Shown here: in pieces, positions 8,956-18,116 of the stretch
How positions within the stretch are numbered: position 1 is the stretch's first letter
Layout: the number at the start of each line of letters is the position of its first letter
From: Deltaproteobacteria bacterium
GTDB lineage: Bacteria > Myxococcota_A > UBA796 > GCA-2862545
Assembly: GCA_006226595.1 (NCBI GenBank)
Contig: SBGP01000092.1
Span: 62,001 to 126,000 of the forward strand
Reading direction: 5' to 3'
Length of the DNA: 64,000 nucleotides
Made by a program: the position numbers and the translations under genes
The notes under the pieces: generated by a model
What the model was told of the DNA's origin: nothing
What the model saw: the letters and a program-made list of their open reading frames with translations, nothing else
Database searches by the model: none

Positions 8956-9348
8956 ATGGCCCACGCGATGCTCGCGAACCTCAGCGACGCTCAGATTGCC
9001 GAAGCCCGCCCGTGGCTTCAGTTCCTCGGAGTCGAGGCCGGCGCGCCCCTGCTCCTCGAGGGCCAGGACGACGCCTACGCCCTGGTGCTCGTCACCGGCG
9101 CACTCGAGGTCCACCGCCACGGCTTCCTCGTCGACGAGCTCGGCCCTGGTGACGTGGTGGGCGCGCGCTACCTGTTCAGCGACGAGCCCGCGCGCGAGCA
9201 CGTGATCGCCAGCACGCCGTGCCGGGTCATCCTCATCGACGACCTCGCCTGCCGCTCCCTCGCCCAGAGTGGTCACCCGATCGCCACCGTCCTCGAGCGC
9301 ATCGCCTTCGACGAGTTCGAGCGCGAGCAGACGAAGAGCGTCGCCTAG
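8956..9348 (+). CDS. Cyclic-nucleotide-binding-like (cupin roll) protein
   Basis: A 130-residue protein consisting of little more than a cNMP-binding beta-roll. It has repeated strands, the GPGDVVG turn near residue 60, and a C-terminal helix that resembles the hinge after the roll. There is no helix-turn-helix, so it is not a full Crp/Fnr regulator. The usual phosphate-binding cassette (G-E-x-A...R-x-A) is not clearly kept, so ligand binding is uncertain. AGGAG lies upstream of the ATG. Its TAG stop shares a CTAG with the TAG stop of the convergent cusA homologue. Confidence 0.65.
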   Translation: MAHAMLANLSDAQIAEARPWLQFLGVEAGAPLLLEGQDDAYALVLVTGALEVHRHGFLVDELGPGDVVGARYLFSDEPAREHVIASTPCRVILIDDLACRSLAQSGHPIATVLERIAFDEFEREQTKSVA

Positions 9349-12300
9349 GCGCGCAGGCCCCGGCCCCGCCACCACGCGAAGATCGCCGGGTACACGGTGA
9401 GCTCCAGCAGGAAGCTCGTGGTCACGCCGCCGACCATCGGGGCAGCGACGCGCTTCATCACGTCGGCGCCAGCACCGTCGGACCACAGAAGCGGCGTGAG
9501 CCCGATGATCAGCGTGAGCACGGTCATCAGCTTCGGGCGAATGCGGTGGGCAGCGCCCTCGACAATGGCCTCGCGCAGGTCGGCGCGGGTCCCGAGGCGT
9601 CCCTCGCGTTCCCAGCGCGCGTGCGCCATGCGCAGGTAGAGCAGCATCACCACGCCGGTCTCCGCGTCGAGCCCGGCCAGGGCGATGAGCCCGACCCACA
9701 CCGCCACCGAGAGGTGGTAGCCGAGGGCCCACAACAGCCACACGGCGCCGATGAGCGAGAACGGCAGCGCGAGCAGCACGATCAGCGTCTCCGGCACCGA
9801 GCGGGTGTTCGCGAAGAGCAGCACGAACACGAGCAGCAGGGTCAGCGGTGCGACCCACAGCATGCGCGCGCGAGCCCGCTCGAAGTGCTTGTACTGGCCG
9901 GTCCACGACAGGCGCATGCCCGGCGGAAGGGCCACCTGAGCGCCGACCGCGGCCTTCGCCTCGGCCACGTAGTCCGCCAGCGCGCGGTCACCCGGGTCGA
10001 CGAAGACGAAGCCGACGAGGCGTCCGCTCTCGCTCCGCACCATCGGCGGGCCAGTGCGATGCACCACGTCCGCGACCTGTGCGAGCGGCACGATGGTGCC
10101 GTGGCTGCCGTGGACCAGCGCGCGCTCGAGCTCGTCCGGATCGTCACGAAGCTCGCGGCCGTAGCGCACGCTCACCGGATAGCGCTCTCGGCCGTCGATG
10201 AGCTCGGTGACGTTCATGCCGCCGATGGCGCTCTGCACCACCTCGTTGACGTCACGGGCGCGCACGCCGAAGCGCGCCGCCTGCTTGCGGTCCAGATCGA
10301 CGTCGACGAAGAACCCGCCCGTGCTCCGCTCGGCAAAGGCGCTGCGCGTCCCGGGGAGGTCGGCGAGCACGCGCTCGATGGCCACCGCCGTCTTCTCGAT
10401 CGACGCGAGGTCGTCCCCGTGGACCTGCACCGCGAGCGGGCTGCGCACGCCGGTAGCGAGCATCTCGATGCGGGTCTGGATCGGCATCCACCACAGGTTC
10501 GGCATGCCCGGGACCTGCACGGTCTCGTCGAGCTCGCGAACAAGCTGCTCCCACGTCATGCCCGGGCGCCACTGGTCCTTGGGCTTGAGGAGGATGGTCG
10601 TCTCGGCCATCGACAGCGGTGCCGGGTCCGTCGCGGTCTCGGCGCGGCCGATCTTGCCGAACACGCGCGCGACCTCGGGGATCTCGGCGATCTGCCGGTC
10701 CGTGGCCTGGAGCACGTTTCCGGCCTCGGTGATGCTCATGCCCGGCGGCGACGACGGCATGTACAGGAGGCTGCCCTCGTTGAGCGGCGGCATGAACTCG
10801 CTCTCGAGGGTGAAGAACACCGGCACCGTGATCAGGAACAGGCCCGCCGCCGCCGCGATGACGGCCTGGTGCCGGTCGACGACCCAGCGGACCACCGGCG
10901 TGTAGGCGCCGATGACCGCGCGGCTCACCGGGTGCTGCGACTCGGGCAGCACCTTGCCGCGGAGCAGGAGCATGACCAGCGCCGGCGACAGGGTCACCGC
11001 GAGCAGCGCCCCGAAGCCCATCGCGTAGGTCTTCGTGAACGCGAGCGGCTTGAACAGCCGGCCCTCGGTCGCCTCGAGCGCGAACACGGGCAGGAAGCTC
11101 ACCGTGATCACGAGCAGGCTGAAGAAGATGGAGGGGCCGACCTCGGTCATCGCCCGCAGCATCACGTCCTGGCGCGGCTCGGGCCGCCCGGACTCCTCCC
11201 ACTCCCCGAGTCTTCGATGCACGTTCTCGACGATGATGATGCTCGCGTCCACCATCGCGCCGATCGCGACGGCGATGCCGCCGAGCGACATGACGTTCGC
11301 GGTGAGCCCCTGCGCCACCATGGGTACGAAGGCGACGAGCACCGCCACGGGCAGGGTGAGGATGACGACCAGCGCGCTGCGGAAGTGCAGCAGGAACAGG
11401 CCGATGACCAGGCTGACGACGATCACTTCTTCGGCGAGCGTCCACGTGAGCGTGTCGATGCTCGCCTCGATGAGCTCGCTGCGGTCGTAGACGACCTCGA
11501 CGCGCACACCCGGGGGCAGCCCGGCCTCGACCTCGGCCAGGCGACGCTTCACGGCTTCGATGACGCGGAGGGCGTTCTCGCCGTAGCGCATGACGACGAT
11601 GCCGCCGACGACCTCGCCCTGACCGTCGAGATCGGCGATGCCGCGGCGCAGGTCCGGGCCGACGCCGACCTCGGCCACGTCTCCGAGCAGGATGGGCACG
11701 CCCTCGGCGGAGGTCCCGACCGGCACGCTGCGCAGGTCCTCGACGCCAGTGAGCAGTCCACGTCCGCGGACCATGTGCTCGTGGCCGGCGATCTCGAGCA
11801 GGCGCCCCCCGCTGTCGGCGTTCGACTCGCGAATCGCGGTGATCACCTGGCGAAGCGGAAGGTTCAGCGCGGCAAGCTCGTTGGGGTCCACCTGGACCTG
11901 GAACTGCTTGACCATGCCGCCGACCGAGGCGACCTCGGCGACGCCGGGCACGCTCTCGAGCGCGTAGCGGAGGTTCCAGTCCTGCAGGGCGCGAAGCTCG
12001 GAGAGGTCGTGCTGCCCGCTGTCATCGACCAGCGCGTACTGGAACACCCAGCCGACGCCGGTCGCGTCGGGGCCGAGAGCGGGCCGCGCGTCGGGCGGCA
12101 GCTTGTGCTGGACCGTGGCGAGTTCTTCGAGCACGCGGCTGCGCGCCCAGTACAGGTCCGTGCCGTCCGCGAAGATCACGTACACGAACGACAGCCCGAA
12201 GAAGGACTGCCCGCGCACGAAGGTCACGCCGGGGGTGCCGAGCAGCGCGGTCGACAGCGGGTACGTGACCTGGTCTTCGACCCGGTCCGGGCTCTGACCG

Positions 12301-12482
12301 GGCCACTCGGTGAGCACGACGACCTGCGCGTCGGAGAGGTCGGGGATGGCGTCGAGCGGCGTACGCTGCACCGACCACACCCCGGCGACCGCGAGCACGA
12401 TCACGAGGAGCAGGGTCAGTAGCGGGTTTCGGGCGCTGGCGATGATGACGCGAGCGACGACGCCCGGGTCCTCAGTGGCCAT
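9345..12482 (-). CDS. cusA: CusA-family heavy-metal RND efflux pump
   Basis: A 1045-residue inner-membrane RND transporter of the heavy-metal efflux (HME) subfamily, which pumps Cu(I)/Ag(I) through a periplasmic adaptor and an outer-membrane channel using protons. The N-terminus with DAIPDLSDAQVVV, and the TM4 motif GAMVDASIIIVENVH carrying the proton-relay Asp, are typical of CusA/CzcA. Length is normal for the family. It follows the adaptor gene with an 11-base overlap. No CusC-type channel gene adjoins it; the TolC homologue at 29 kb belongs to another operon but might serve. Copper rather than zinc or cobalt is inferred from the adaptor's metal modules and the neighbouring multicopper oxidase. 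Confidence 0.93.
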   Translation of the reverse strand: MATEDPGVVARVIIASARNPLLTLLLVIVLAVAGVWSVQRTPLDAIPDLSDAQVVVLTEWPGQSPDRVEDQVTYPLSTALLGTPGVTFVRGQSFFGLSFVYVIFADGTDLYWARSRVLEELATVQHKLPPDARPALGPDATGVGWVFQYALVDDSGQHDLSELRALQDWNLRYALESVPGVAEVASVGGMVKQFQVQVDPNELAALNLPLRQVITAIRESNADSGGRLLEIAGHEHMVRGRGLLTGVEDLRSVPVGTSAEGVPILLGDVAEVGVGPDLRRGIADLDGQGEVVGGIVVMRYGENALRVIEAVKRRLAEVEAGLPPGVRVEVVYDRSELIEASIDTLTWTLAEEVIVVSLVIGLFLLHFRSALVVILTLPVAVLVAFVPMVAQGLTANVMSLGGIAVAIGAMVDASIIIVENVHRRLGEWEESGRPEPRQDVMLRAMTEVGPSIFFSLLVITVSFLPVFALEATEGRLFKPLAFTKTYAMGFGALLAVTLSPALVMLLLRGKVLPESQHPVSRAVIGAYTPVVRWVVDRHQAVIAAAAGLFLITVPVFFTLESEFMPPLNEGSLLYMPSSPPGMSITEAGNVLQATDRQIAEIPEVARVFGKIGRAETATDPAPLSMAETTILLKPKDQWRPGMTWEQLVRELDETVQVPGMPNLWWMPIQTRIEMLATGVRSPLAVQVHGDDLASIEKTAVAIERVLADLPGTRSAFAERSTGGFFVDVDLDRKQAARFGVRARDVNEVVQSAIGGMNVTELIDGRERYPVSVRYGRELRDDPDELERALVHGSHGTIVPLAQVADVVHRTGPPMVRSESGRLVGFVFVDPGDRALADYVAEAKAAVGAQVALPPGMRLSWTGQYKHFERARARMLWVAPLTLLLVFVLLFANTRSVPETLIVLLALPFSLIGAVWLLWALGYHLSVAVWVGLIALAGLDAETGVVMLLYLRMAHARWEREGRLGTRADLREAIVEGAAHRIRPKLMTVLTLIIGLTPLLWSDGAGADVMKRVAAPMVGGVTTSFLLELTVYPAIFAWWRGRGLRA

Positions 12483-13860
12483 GCGCGCTGGCCTCGGACT
12501 TGGCGGGCATCGGCATGCCCTCGTGCGCCATCGGCGCGCCTGGGTCCATCGCCTTCATGCTGTGCGGCGGGGCCGCGGGTTCTTCGCTCGGTGCCGCGCC
12601 CCAGTAGGTCTCGGCCGCGCGCAGGCGGCTCTCGGCGGCCACCAGGAACGCCCCGGAGTGCACCACCGCGTCGCCAGGCGCAAGCCCCGAGACGACCTCG
12701 GTCCAATCCCCTGCCCGGCGACCGACCACGATGTCGCGCGGCACGAGCCGGTCCTCACCCGCGTCCACGAACACCACGCGGCGCTCGCCGGTGACGACGA
12801 TGGCCTCGGTGGGTACGGCGAGCTTCTCGCCGAGGTCGACCTTCGCGACCACGTCCACGTACATGTCCGGCAGCAGGCGCTTGTCGGGGTTGTCGACCGT
12901 CGCGCGCACGGTGGCGCGGCGGGTCTTCGGGTCGACCCACGGCTCGACGCGCGAAACCGACGCGTGGATGGGCTCGCCGGAGGGCGCGTGCACGACGATC
13001 GGCGTGCCCTCGGGGATCAGCGCGACCTCGTCCTCGTAGACCTCGGCCTCGACCCACACGGTATCGAGCTTCGCGATGCGCCCGAAGGTCGCGCCGCGCT
13101 GCAGGTGGTCGCCCTCGATGGCCTCGAAGTCGATGAGCACACCGTCCATGGGCGCGGGGAGGTCGATGCTGTAGCTCGCCTCCTTTCGGTAGCCGATGCG
13201 GGCGATCTGCTTGTCGGACAAGCCAATCAGCTTGAGCCGCTCGAGCTTGGTGGGCTCGCGCTCGGTGCCCTTGGTCGCGAGCCACTCGCGGGCCGCGCCG
13301 TAGAGCTCGGGGCTGTAGAGCTTGGCCAGGGGCTGGTCCTCGCTCACCCACTGCCCGGACTCGACCTCGTACAGGTCCTCGACCCACACCTCGGCGCGGA
13401 TGCTGAGGTCGTAGATCTTGTCCTCGTCCCACTTCACGGCACCGGGAAGGCGCAGCTCGCGGGTGAGCGACCGGATCTCGGCGGGCACGGTCTTCACGCC
13501 GAAGCGCTGACGACGCAGGGCGTCGACGACGACCGAGCCGCCCTCGAGCTCGCCCCGGGTCACCGGGGTGAGGTCCATGCGGCAGATCGGACACGGGGTC
13601 TGGCCCGCTTCCTTGACCGAGGGATGCATCGGGCAGGTCCAGTGCACGACCTCGTCGGCAGGGCCCTTCGCCTCGGCCTTCACGGGCACGAGGTCCATCT
13701 TGCACTTCGGGCACGGCGTCTGCCCGGCCTCGTGCACCTCGGGGTGCATGGGGCAGGTCCAGTGGCTGATCGCGGGCTCGGCGCTCGCGGAGACCTCGGG
13801 CTTCGCGGGCTCAGAGGAGCCGCACGCGACGAGGACCAGCAGGAAGAGAGTGCGATACAT
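12472..13860 (-). CDS. cusB: CusB-like efflux adaptor with two heavy-metal-binding modules
   Basis: A 462-residue periplasmic adaptor lipoprotein (lipobox LVAC at residues 10-13) for the CusA pump. Two copies of a heavy-metal-binding module, each with HWTCPMHP followed by TPCPxC and M-D, lie at about 33-60 and 73-100. After them come the usual barrel-sandwich, hairpin and beta-barrel domains of membrane fusion proteins. The last 30 residues are rich in Met and His (for example MPMPAK, AHGH), a likely metal-binding tail. The start at 13860 is chosen because the lipoprotein leader begins there. It overlaps cusA by 11 bases. Expression is separated from the upstream oxidase gene by a strong terminator. 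Confidence 0.92.
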   Translation of the reverse strand: MYRTLFLLVLVACGSSEPAKPEVSASAEPAISHWTCPMHPEVHEAGQTPCPKCKMDLVPVKAEAKGPADEVVHWTCPMHPSVKEAGQTPCPICRMDLTPVTRGELEGGSVVVDALRRQRFGVKTVPAEIRSLTRELRLPGAVKWDEDKIYDLSIRAEVWVEDLYEVESGQWVSEDQPLAKLYSPELYGAAREWLATKGTEREPTKLERLKLIGLSDKQIARIGYRKEASYSIDLPAPMDGVLIDFEAIEGDHLQRGATFGRIAKLDTVWVEAEVYEDEVALIPEGTPIVVHAPSGEPIHASVSRVEPWVDPKTRRATVRATVDNPDKRLLPDMYVDVVAKVDLGEKLAVPTEAIVVTGERRVVFVDAGEDRLVPRDIVVGRRAGDWTEVVSGLAPGDAVVHSGAFLVAAESRLRAAETYWGAAPSEEPAAPPHSMKAMDPGAPMAHEGMPMPAKSEASAHGH

Positions 13861-13872
13861 CGGGAACCATAC

Positions 13873-13913
13873 GAAGAAAAACGGCCGGCAACGGGGATTC
13901 CCGCGCCGGCCGT
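13873..13913 (-). terminator. Intrinsic terminator of the multicopper oxidase gene
   Basis: On the minus strand a 9-bp stem (ACGGCCGGC against GCCGGCCGT, plus-strand arms 13881-13889 and 13905-13913) is followed by a T-rich run (TTTTTCTTC). It begins 16 bases after the oxidase stop. This is the clearest rho-independent terminator in the window. Confidence 0.85.
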
Positions 13914-13928
13914 GCATAACCCTTCCGA

Positions 13929-16049
13929 CTACAGGGGGGAGGCGCAGACCTCGCCCATGTTGGCGGAGAAGTCGGTCAGCGTCGGGTGGCTGATGCCGGT
14001 GACGCAGAAGTTCACGTTCAGGCCGCCCTTCTGGCTGCCGGTGGTCTGCACCGTGGTGCTGCCGCTGGCGTTCGTCGGGTCGCTGCCGTTGATGACCTCG
14101 TTGAAGGTCCCGGTGAACTCGCCCGTGACCACAGCGCCGCTGATCAGGTTGCCCTGGTCGTCCTCGACCACGATGGTCGCGGTGCCGCCGTTGTTGCCAC
14201 GCCCAGCGCTCCAGGTGCCGGTGGTGATCGAGCGGACCTGCACCGCGCTACCGGCGACCACGTCGAGGGTCGTCGCGCTGGCGGTGTTGCTCCACGCGGA
14301 GTCACCGGCGCCGTTCGCGGCGAGCACGCGGTAGTAGCAGGTCGTGTTGCTGCTCAGGCCGCTGTCGCCGTAGCTGGTGACGTTGGCGCCGACCTGGCCC
14401 ACGTAGGACCAGCTGCTGCCGTCGAGGCTGCGCTCGATGTCGAACCAGTCCTCGTCGCTGCTGTTGTCGGTCCAGGCCACGTCGATGGTGGTCGACGAGG
14501 TCGCGGTGGCCGAGGCCGCCGTCGGAGCCGCAGGCGGGTTGGAGGGCGGAGCCACCGTGCTGTAGTACTCGCTGAAGCCCGCGCCCGACGGGAAGGTCGG
14601 CGCCGGCGCACCACCGACGACGTCCATCCAGCCCATGGCGCCCTGGTCCTCGTGCTGGAGGATGTGGCAATGCATGATGGTCCGGCCGTTGTACGGCGTG
14701 GACGTCTGGGTGTTCATGTCGAAGCGCACGCTGCAGTTCGCGTCGACGACGTCGTAGTACTCGCCGTCCTCGAAGTCACCGCCGCAGTTCATCGACTGGA
14801 CGTGGTAGACGTGGAGGTGGAAGGGGTGACGCGCGGCGCCGGTGATGCCCCACTCCTGCACGGAGTCGGCGGGCAGGGTGAAGGTCGGCACGTTCGCGTC
14901 GAAGGCGGTGCCGTTCACGGTGCGGGCGCCCATCTTCACGGACTCGGTGTTCACGCCGGTCTCGCCCCGCAGGTCGCGGAGGTAGTCCGGACGCGTGGCC
15001 GACCAGGTGTTGGTGCCGCCGTCGTACGGGGTGGCGGTGCTGCCCGTGGAGCCATCGACGTAGATGTTCGCGACGGGGCTGTTGTTGATCATGACCGTGG
15101 TGTCCTGGGTACACCGCACGGCGAAGTCGGCGCGGGAAGCGCCGGACATCGTGATGCCGTTGGTGGTCAGGTCCTTCGGAGCCACGGTGCGCCACACGCC
15201 GTCACGGGCGAGGAGCTTGGCCTCACAGCCGGCGCCGAGGGTCAGCGTCTTCTGGGTCGCGTCGCGGTCGGCGAGGAGAATGCGCCAGTGCTGCCACTCG
15301 TTGTTGGCCACGCACATGTTGCCGTCGATGGCGCCGTTGACGGTCCAGCCCGCGCTCACCGTGCCGGTCATCAGGGTGTCGCCACCGGTGCCAGCCGCGC
15401 CCGGGTCGAGGTACGCGACGGCGAGCTGACGCTCTTCCATCGAGGCCACGGACGCGGGGATGCCATCGTTGCTGTCGTCGACGAGCAGCATGCCGAAGGC
15501 GCCACCGGCCACCTGGAGGTAGGTCGAGCCGTGGTGGTGGGCGTGGTACCAGTAGGTGCCGCCCATGTGGTCGGCCGGGATGTCGTAGACGAAGTCGCCG
15601 CCGTAGCCGCCCTCGAACGAGCGAGTCACGTCATCGCCCGGGCTCTCGCCGGAGATGTGCAGGCCGTGCGTGTGCAGGTTGCTGATGTTCGCATCCTTGA
15701 ACACGTTGTGGGCCGGGTCCGGGGACTCGTACGGCAGGTTGTTGTGGAACGACAGCACGTACTTGTTACCCGGGGTGACCCGCATGGTCGGCGCCGGAAT
15801 CGTCGGGGCCTGGCCCTGCTGACCGTACGCACGCGTGGTGAGCGTCTCACCGTTCGCGAAGGTGAAGGTCTCCTCGCTCATCTCCATCACGCCGGTGTAG
15901 TAGCCGCCGTTCGGCTGGCTGGCGTCGGCCACCCAGGTCCACTGGAAGTCCGCCGGGTCTTCGATGAGGTTGGTGCCGGGGCACGGGGACGCAACGGCAG
16001 TCGAGCCGAAAGCGAACATCGTGCCGAAAAGAGCAACGAGTCGGTGCAT
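13929..16049 (-). CDS. Secreted multicopper oxidase with fibronectin type III and C-terminal Ig-like domains
   Basis: A 706-residue exported multicopper oxidase. A signal peptide (residues 1-20) precedes cupredoxin domains with all trinuclear and type 1 copper motifs: HTHGLH (126-131), YHAHHHGS (168-175), HPFHLH (408-413) and HCHILQH (460-466). A fibronectin type III domain (about 505-595) and a final Ig/invasin-like domain (about 600-706) follow, an unusual extension. Copper efflux partner Cu(I) oxidation fits the adjacent cus genes, but laccase-like activity on other substrates is equally possible. The position five residues after the last ligand His, normally an axial Met or Leu, is Ala471 followed by Met472. 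The start has GGAG upstream. Confidence 0.9.
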   Translation of the reverse strand: MHRLVALFGTMFAFGSTAVASPCPGTNLIEDPADFQWTWVADASQPNGGYYTGVMEMSEETFTFANGETLTTRAYGQQGQAPTIPAPTMRVTPGNKYVLSFHNNLPYESPDPAHNVFKDANISNLHTHGLHISGESPGDDVTRSFEGGYGGDFVYDIPADHMGGTYWYHAHHHGSTYLQVAGGAFGMLLVDDSNDGIPASVASMEERQLAVAYLDPGAAGTGGDTLMTGTVSAGWTVNGAIDGNMCVANNEWQHWRILLADRDATQKTLTLGAGCEAKLLARDGVWRTVAPKDLTTNGITMSGASRADFAVRCTQDTTVMINNSPVANIYVDGSTGSTATPYDGGTNTWSATRPDYLRDLRGETGVNTESVKMGARTVNGTAFDANVPTFTLPADSVQEWGITGAARHPFHLHVYHVQSMNCGGDFEDGEYYDVVDANCSVRFDMNTQTSTPYNGRTIMHCHILQHEDQGAMGWMDVVGGAPAPTFPSGAGFSEYYSTVAPPSNPPAAPTAASATATSSTTIDVAWTDNSSDEDWFDIERSLDGSSWSYVGQVGANVTSYGDSGLSSNTTCYYRVLAANGAGDSAWSNTASATTLDVVAGSAVQVRSITTGTWSAGRGNNGGTATIVVEDDQGNLISGAVVTGEFTGTFNEVINGSDPTNASGSTTVQTTGSQKGGLNVNFCVTGISHPTLTDFSANMGEVCASPL

Positions 16050-16220
16050 AGAGCGCTCCAAGAGGTGATGGCGGCGCGAGTAGCGCGCCGAAATGGAGCA
16101 GACCACCGAAAAACAAAGCTTTTCTGTGACGCATGCGCCCGCCACCGCAGCCCACACAGACGTCACGAATCCTCAAGGCGCTGAACGAGCGGTTCCGCCG
16201 GAAGAGAGCCGCTGCTCGCG

Positions 16221-17984
16221 CTACGCGAACTGCCGCTCGACCAGTCGCTTGTACAGGCCGTCGGCGATGACGAGCTCGTCATGGCTGCCGATCTCGGCGA
16301 CCCGACCGCCATCGAGCACCACCACGCGGTCCGCATCGCGCACAGTCGACAGCCGGTGCGCGATGACGAGGGTGGTGCGGCCCTCCATCAGCCGGTCGAG
16401 CGCTTCTTGGACGAGGTGCTCGCTCTCGGCATCGAGTGCGGAGGTGGCCTCGTCGAGCACGAGGATGCCCGGGTCCTTGAGCAGGGCGCGGGCAATCGCG
16501 ATGCGCTGCTTCTGACCGCCAGACAGACGCACGCCACGCTCGCCGACCAGCGTCTGGTAGCCCTCGGGGAAGGCACTCACGAAGTCGTGCGCGTTCGCGG
16601 CACGCGCGGCCGCTTCGACGTCCTCGAGGCTGGCGGACGGGCGACCGTAGCGGATGTTCTCGGCAATCGACGTGGCGAACAGGATGGGCTCCTGCGCCAC
16701 GAGGCCCACGTGCTCGCGCAGCCCGCGCGGCTGCAGGGAGGTCAGCGGGTGGCCGTCGACGACGACCTGACCCTCGTCCGGGTCGTAGAAGCGCGACAGC
16801 AGCGCGGCGATGGTCGACTTGCCCGAGCCGGAGGGCCCGACGAGCGCCACCACCTCACCCGGCTGGATGTCGAGCTCCACGCCATCGAGCACCTTCACGT
16901 CCGGACGCGCGGGGTAGGAGAAGCTGACCCCCGAGAAGCGCACGTGTCCGCGCACCTCGTCGAGGACCTCACCCACGGAGGACTCGATGGAGGCGTCGTG
17001 ATCGATGAGCTGGAACACGCGCTGGCTGGCCCCCTGGGCCTTCATCAGGTCCGCGTACAGACCCGCGAGCGCACCGAGCGACATGGCGACCATGAACGTG
17101 TACAGCAGGAACTCGACGAGATCGCCTTCCTGGAGCGTGCCGTCGAGGACCATGTGGCCGCCGTACCAGACCACCAGCGCGATCGCGGCGTAGCCAGCGA
17201 AGCCGAGGGCGCCGTGGAACAGGCCTACCGCGAGCGCCCGCTCGGCCGCGACCCGGTAGGACTCGTCCACCGCCGCCTCGTATCGGGCGACTTCCTGGGG
17301 CTCGCGGGCGAAGGAGCGCACGGTGCGCACGCCGGCGATCGTCTCTTCCGCGACGGTCGAGGACTCGGCGAGCGCGTCCTGCACCCGCTTGGCGAGCTTG
17401 CGCAGGCGGCGACCGAACACGGACGAACCGATGGCGACGACGGGCACCACGGACATGGCGACCGCGGCGAGCTTGGGCGAAGTCCAGGCGAGGATGAGCA
17501 CCGCGCCAACCGCGGTGATGCCAAAGCGCAGGGCCATCGACACGTTCACGGTCACCGTGTTCTGGAGCACGGTGGTGTCGGCGGCGAGGCGGTTCGTGAG
17601 CTCACCGATGCGGGTCGTGTCGAAGAAGCCGACGTCCTGGCTGATGATGGCTTCGAACAGGCGCGTGCGCAGCCGGGCGACCACGCGCTCGCCCGCGACG
17701 GTGAACAGCCATGCGCGCATCATCGAGAACACGGCCTGGATCGCAAAGAGCACGATCAGGAACAGCGCGACCTGATCGAGCGAGCGGTCCCCTCCCCGGT
17801 CGACGACGGTATTCACCATGTCGCCCACGGCCTGGGGAAACACGAGGCCCGCGCCGGCACTGATCGCCAGCGACACCGTCGCGAGCACGAGGATGCCGAG
17901 CTCGGGCCTGGCGAGGGCGACGATGCGGGTCAGCGGCACCGGCTGGGCATCGTCGATGCCTGGGATCTTGCGGGACTCGGCCAT
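16221..17984 (-). CDS. ABC exporter, fused permease and ATPase (MsbA/multidrug type)
   Basis: A 587-residue half-transporter that would work as a homodimer in the inner membrane. Six membrane helices lie in about 25-310. The nucleotide-binding domain (about 345-585) shows Walker A GPSGSGKST, signature LSGGQ, Walker B ILVLDEA and switch His in IAHRLS. Lipid A, lipid or drug export is the usual role of this subfamily; the substrate cannot be told from sequence. It ends 170 bases after the oxidase start and is divergent from the amidohydrolase gene, so it is probably transcribed alone. A GAGGAGTGCC-type ribosome site lies upstream. Confidence 0.9.
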   Translation of the reverse strand: MAESRKIPGIDDAQPVPLTRIVALARPELGILVLATVSLAISAGAGLVFPQAVGDMVNTVVDRGGDRSLDQVALFLIVLFAIQAVFSMMRAWLFTVAGERVVARLRTRLFEAIISQDVGFFDTTRIGELTNRLAADTTVLQNTVTVNVSMALRFGITAVGAVLILAWTSPKLAAVAMSVVPVVAIGSSVFGRRLRKLAKRVQDALAESSTVAEETIAGVRTVRSFAREPQEVARYEAAVDESYRVAAERALAVGLFHGALGFAGYAAIALVVWYGGHMVLDGTLQEGDLVEFLLYTFMVAMSLGALAGLYADLMKAQGASQRVFQLIDHDASIESSVGEVLDEVRGHVRFSGVSFSYPARPDVKVLDGVELDIQPGEVVALVGPSGSGKSTIAALLSRFYDPDEGQVVVDGHPLTSLQPRGLREHVGLVAQEPILFATSIAENIRYGRPSASLEDVEAAARAANAHDFVSAFPEGYQTLVGERGVRLSGGQKQRIAIARALLKDPGILVLDEATSALDAESEHLVQEALDRLMEGRTTLVIAHRLSTVRDADRVVVLDGGRVAEIGSHDELVIADGLYKRLVERQFA

Positions 17985-18116
17985 GAGGCACTCCTCACGG
18001 GGAGGGCGCCCCGGGATGGAACCAAGCTAGCCGCCCTCCACCGCGAGACAAGGTGGAGCAGGCGGTGCACGAATGGGACGCGGCGGCACGCTGCTGGGAC
18101 GGATAGGCACGAGTCC

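Noticed and set aside
16281-18116. Long plus-strand frame upstream of the amidohydrolase start
   Set aside because: It is antisense to the ABC exporter and only becomes protein-like after 18117, so the start was placed there.
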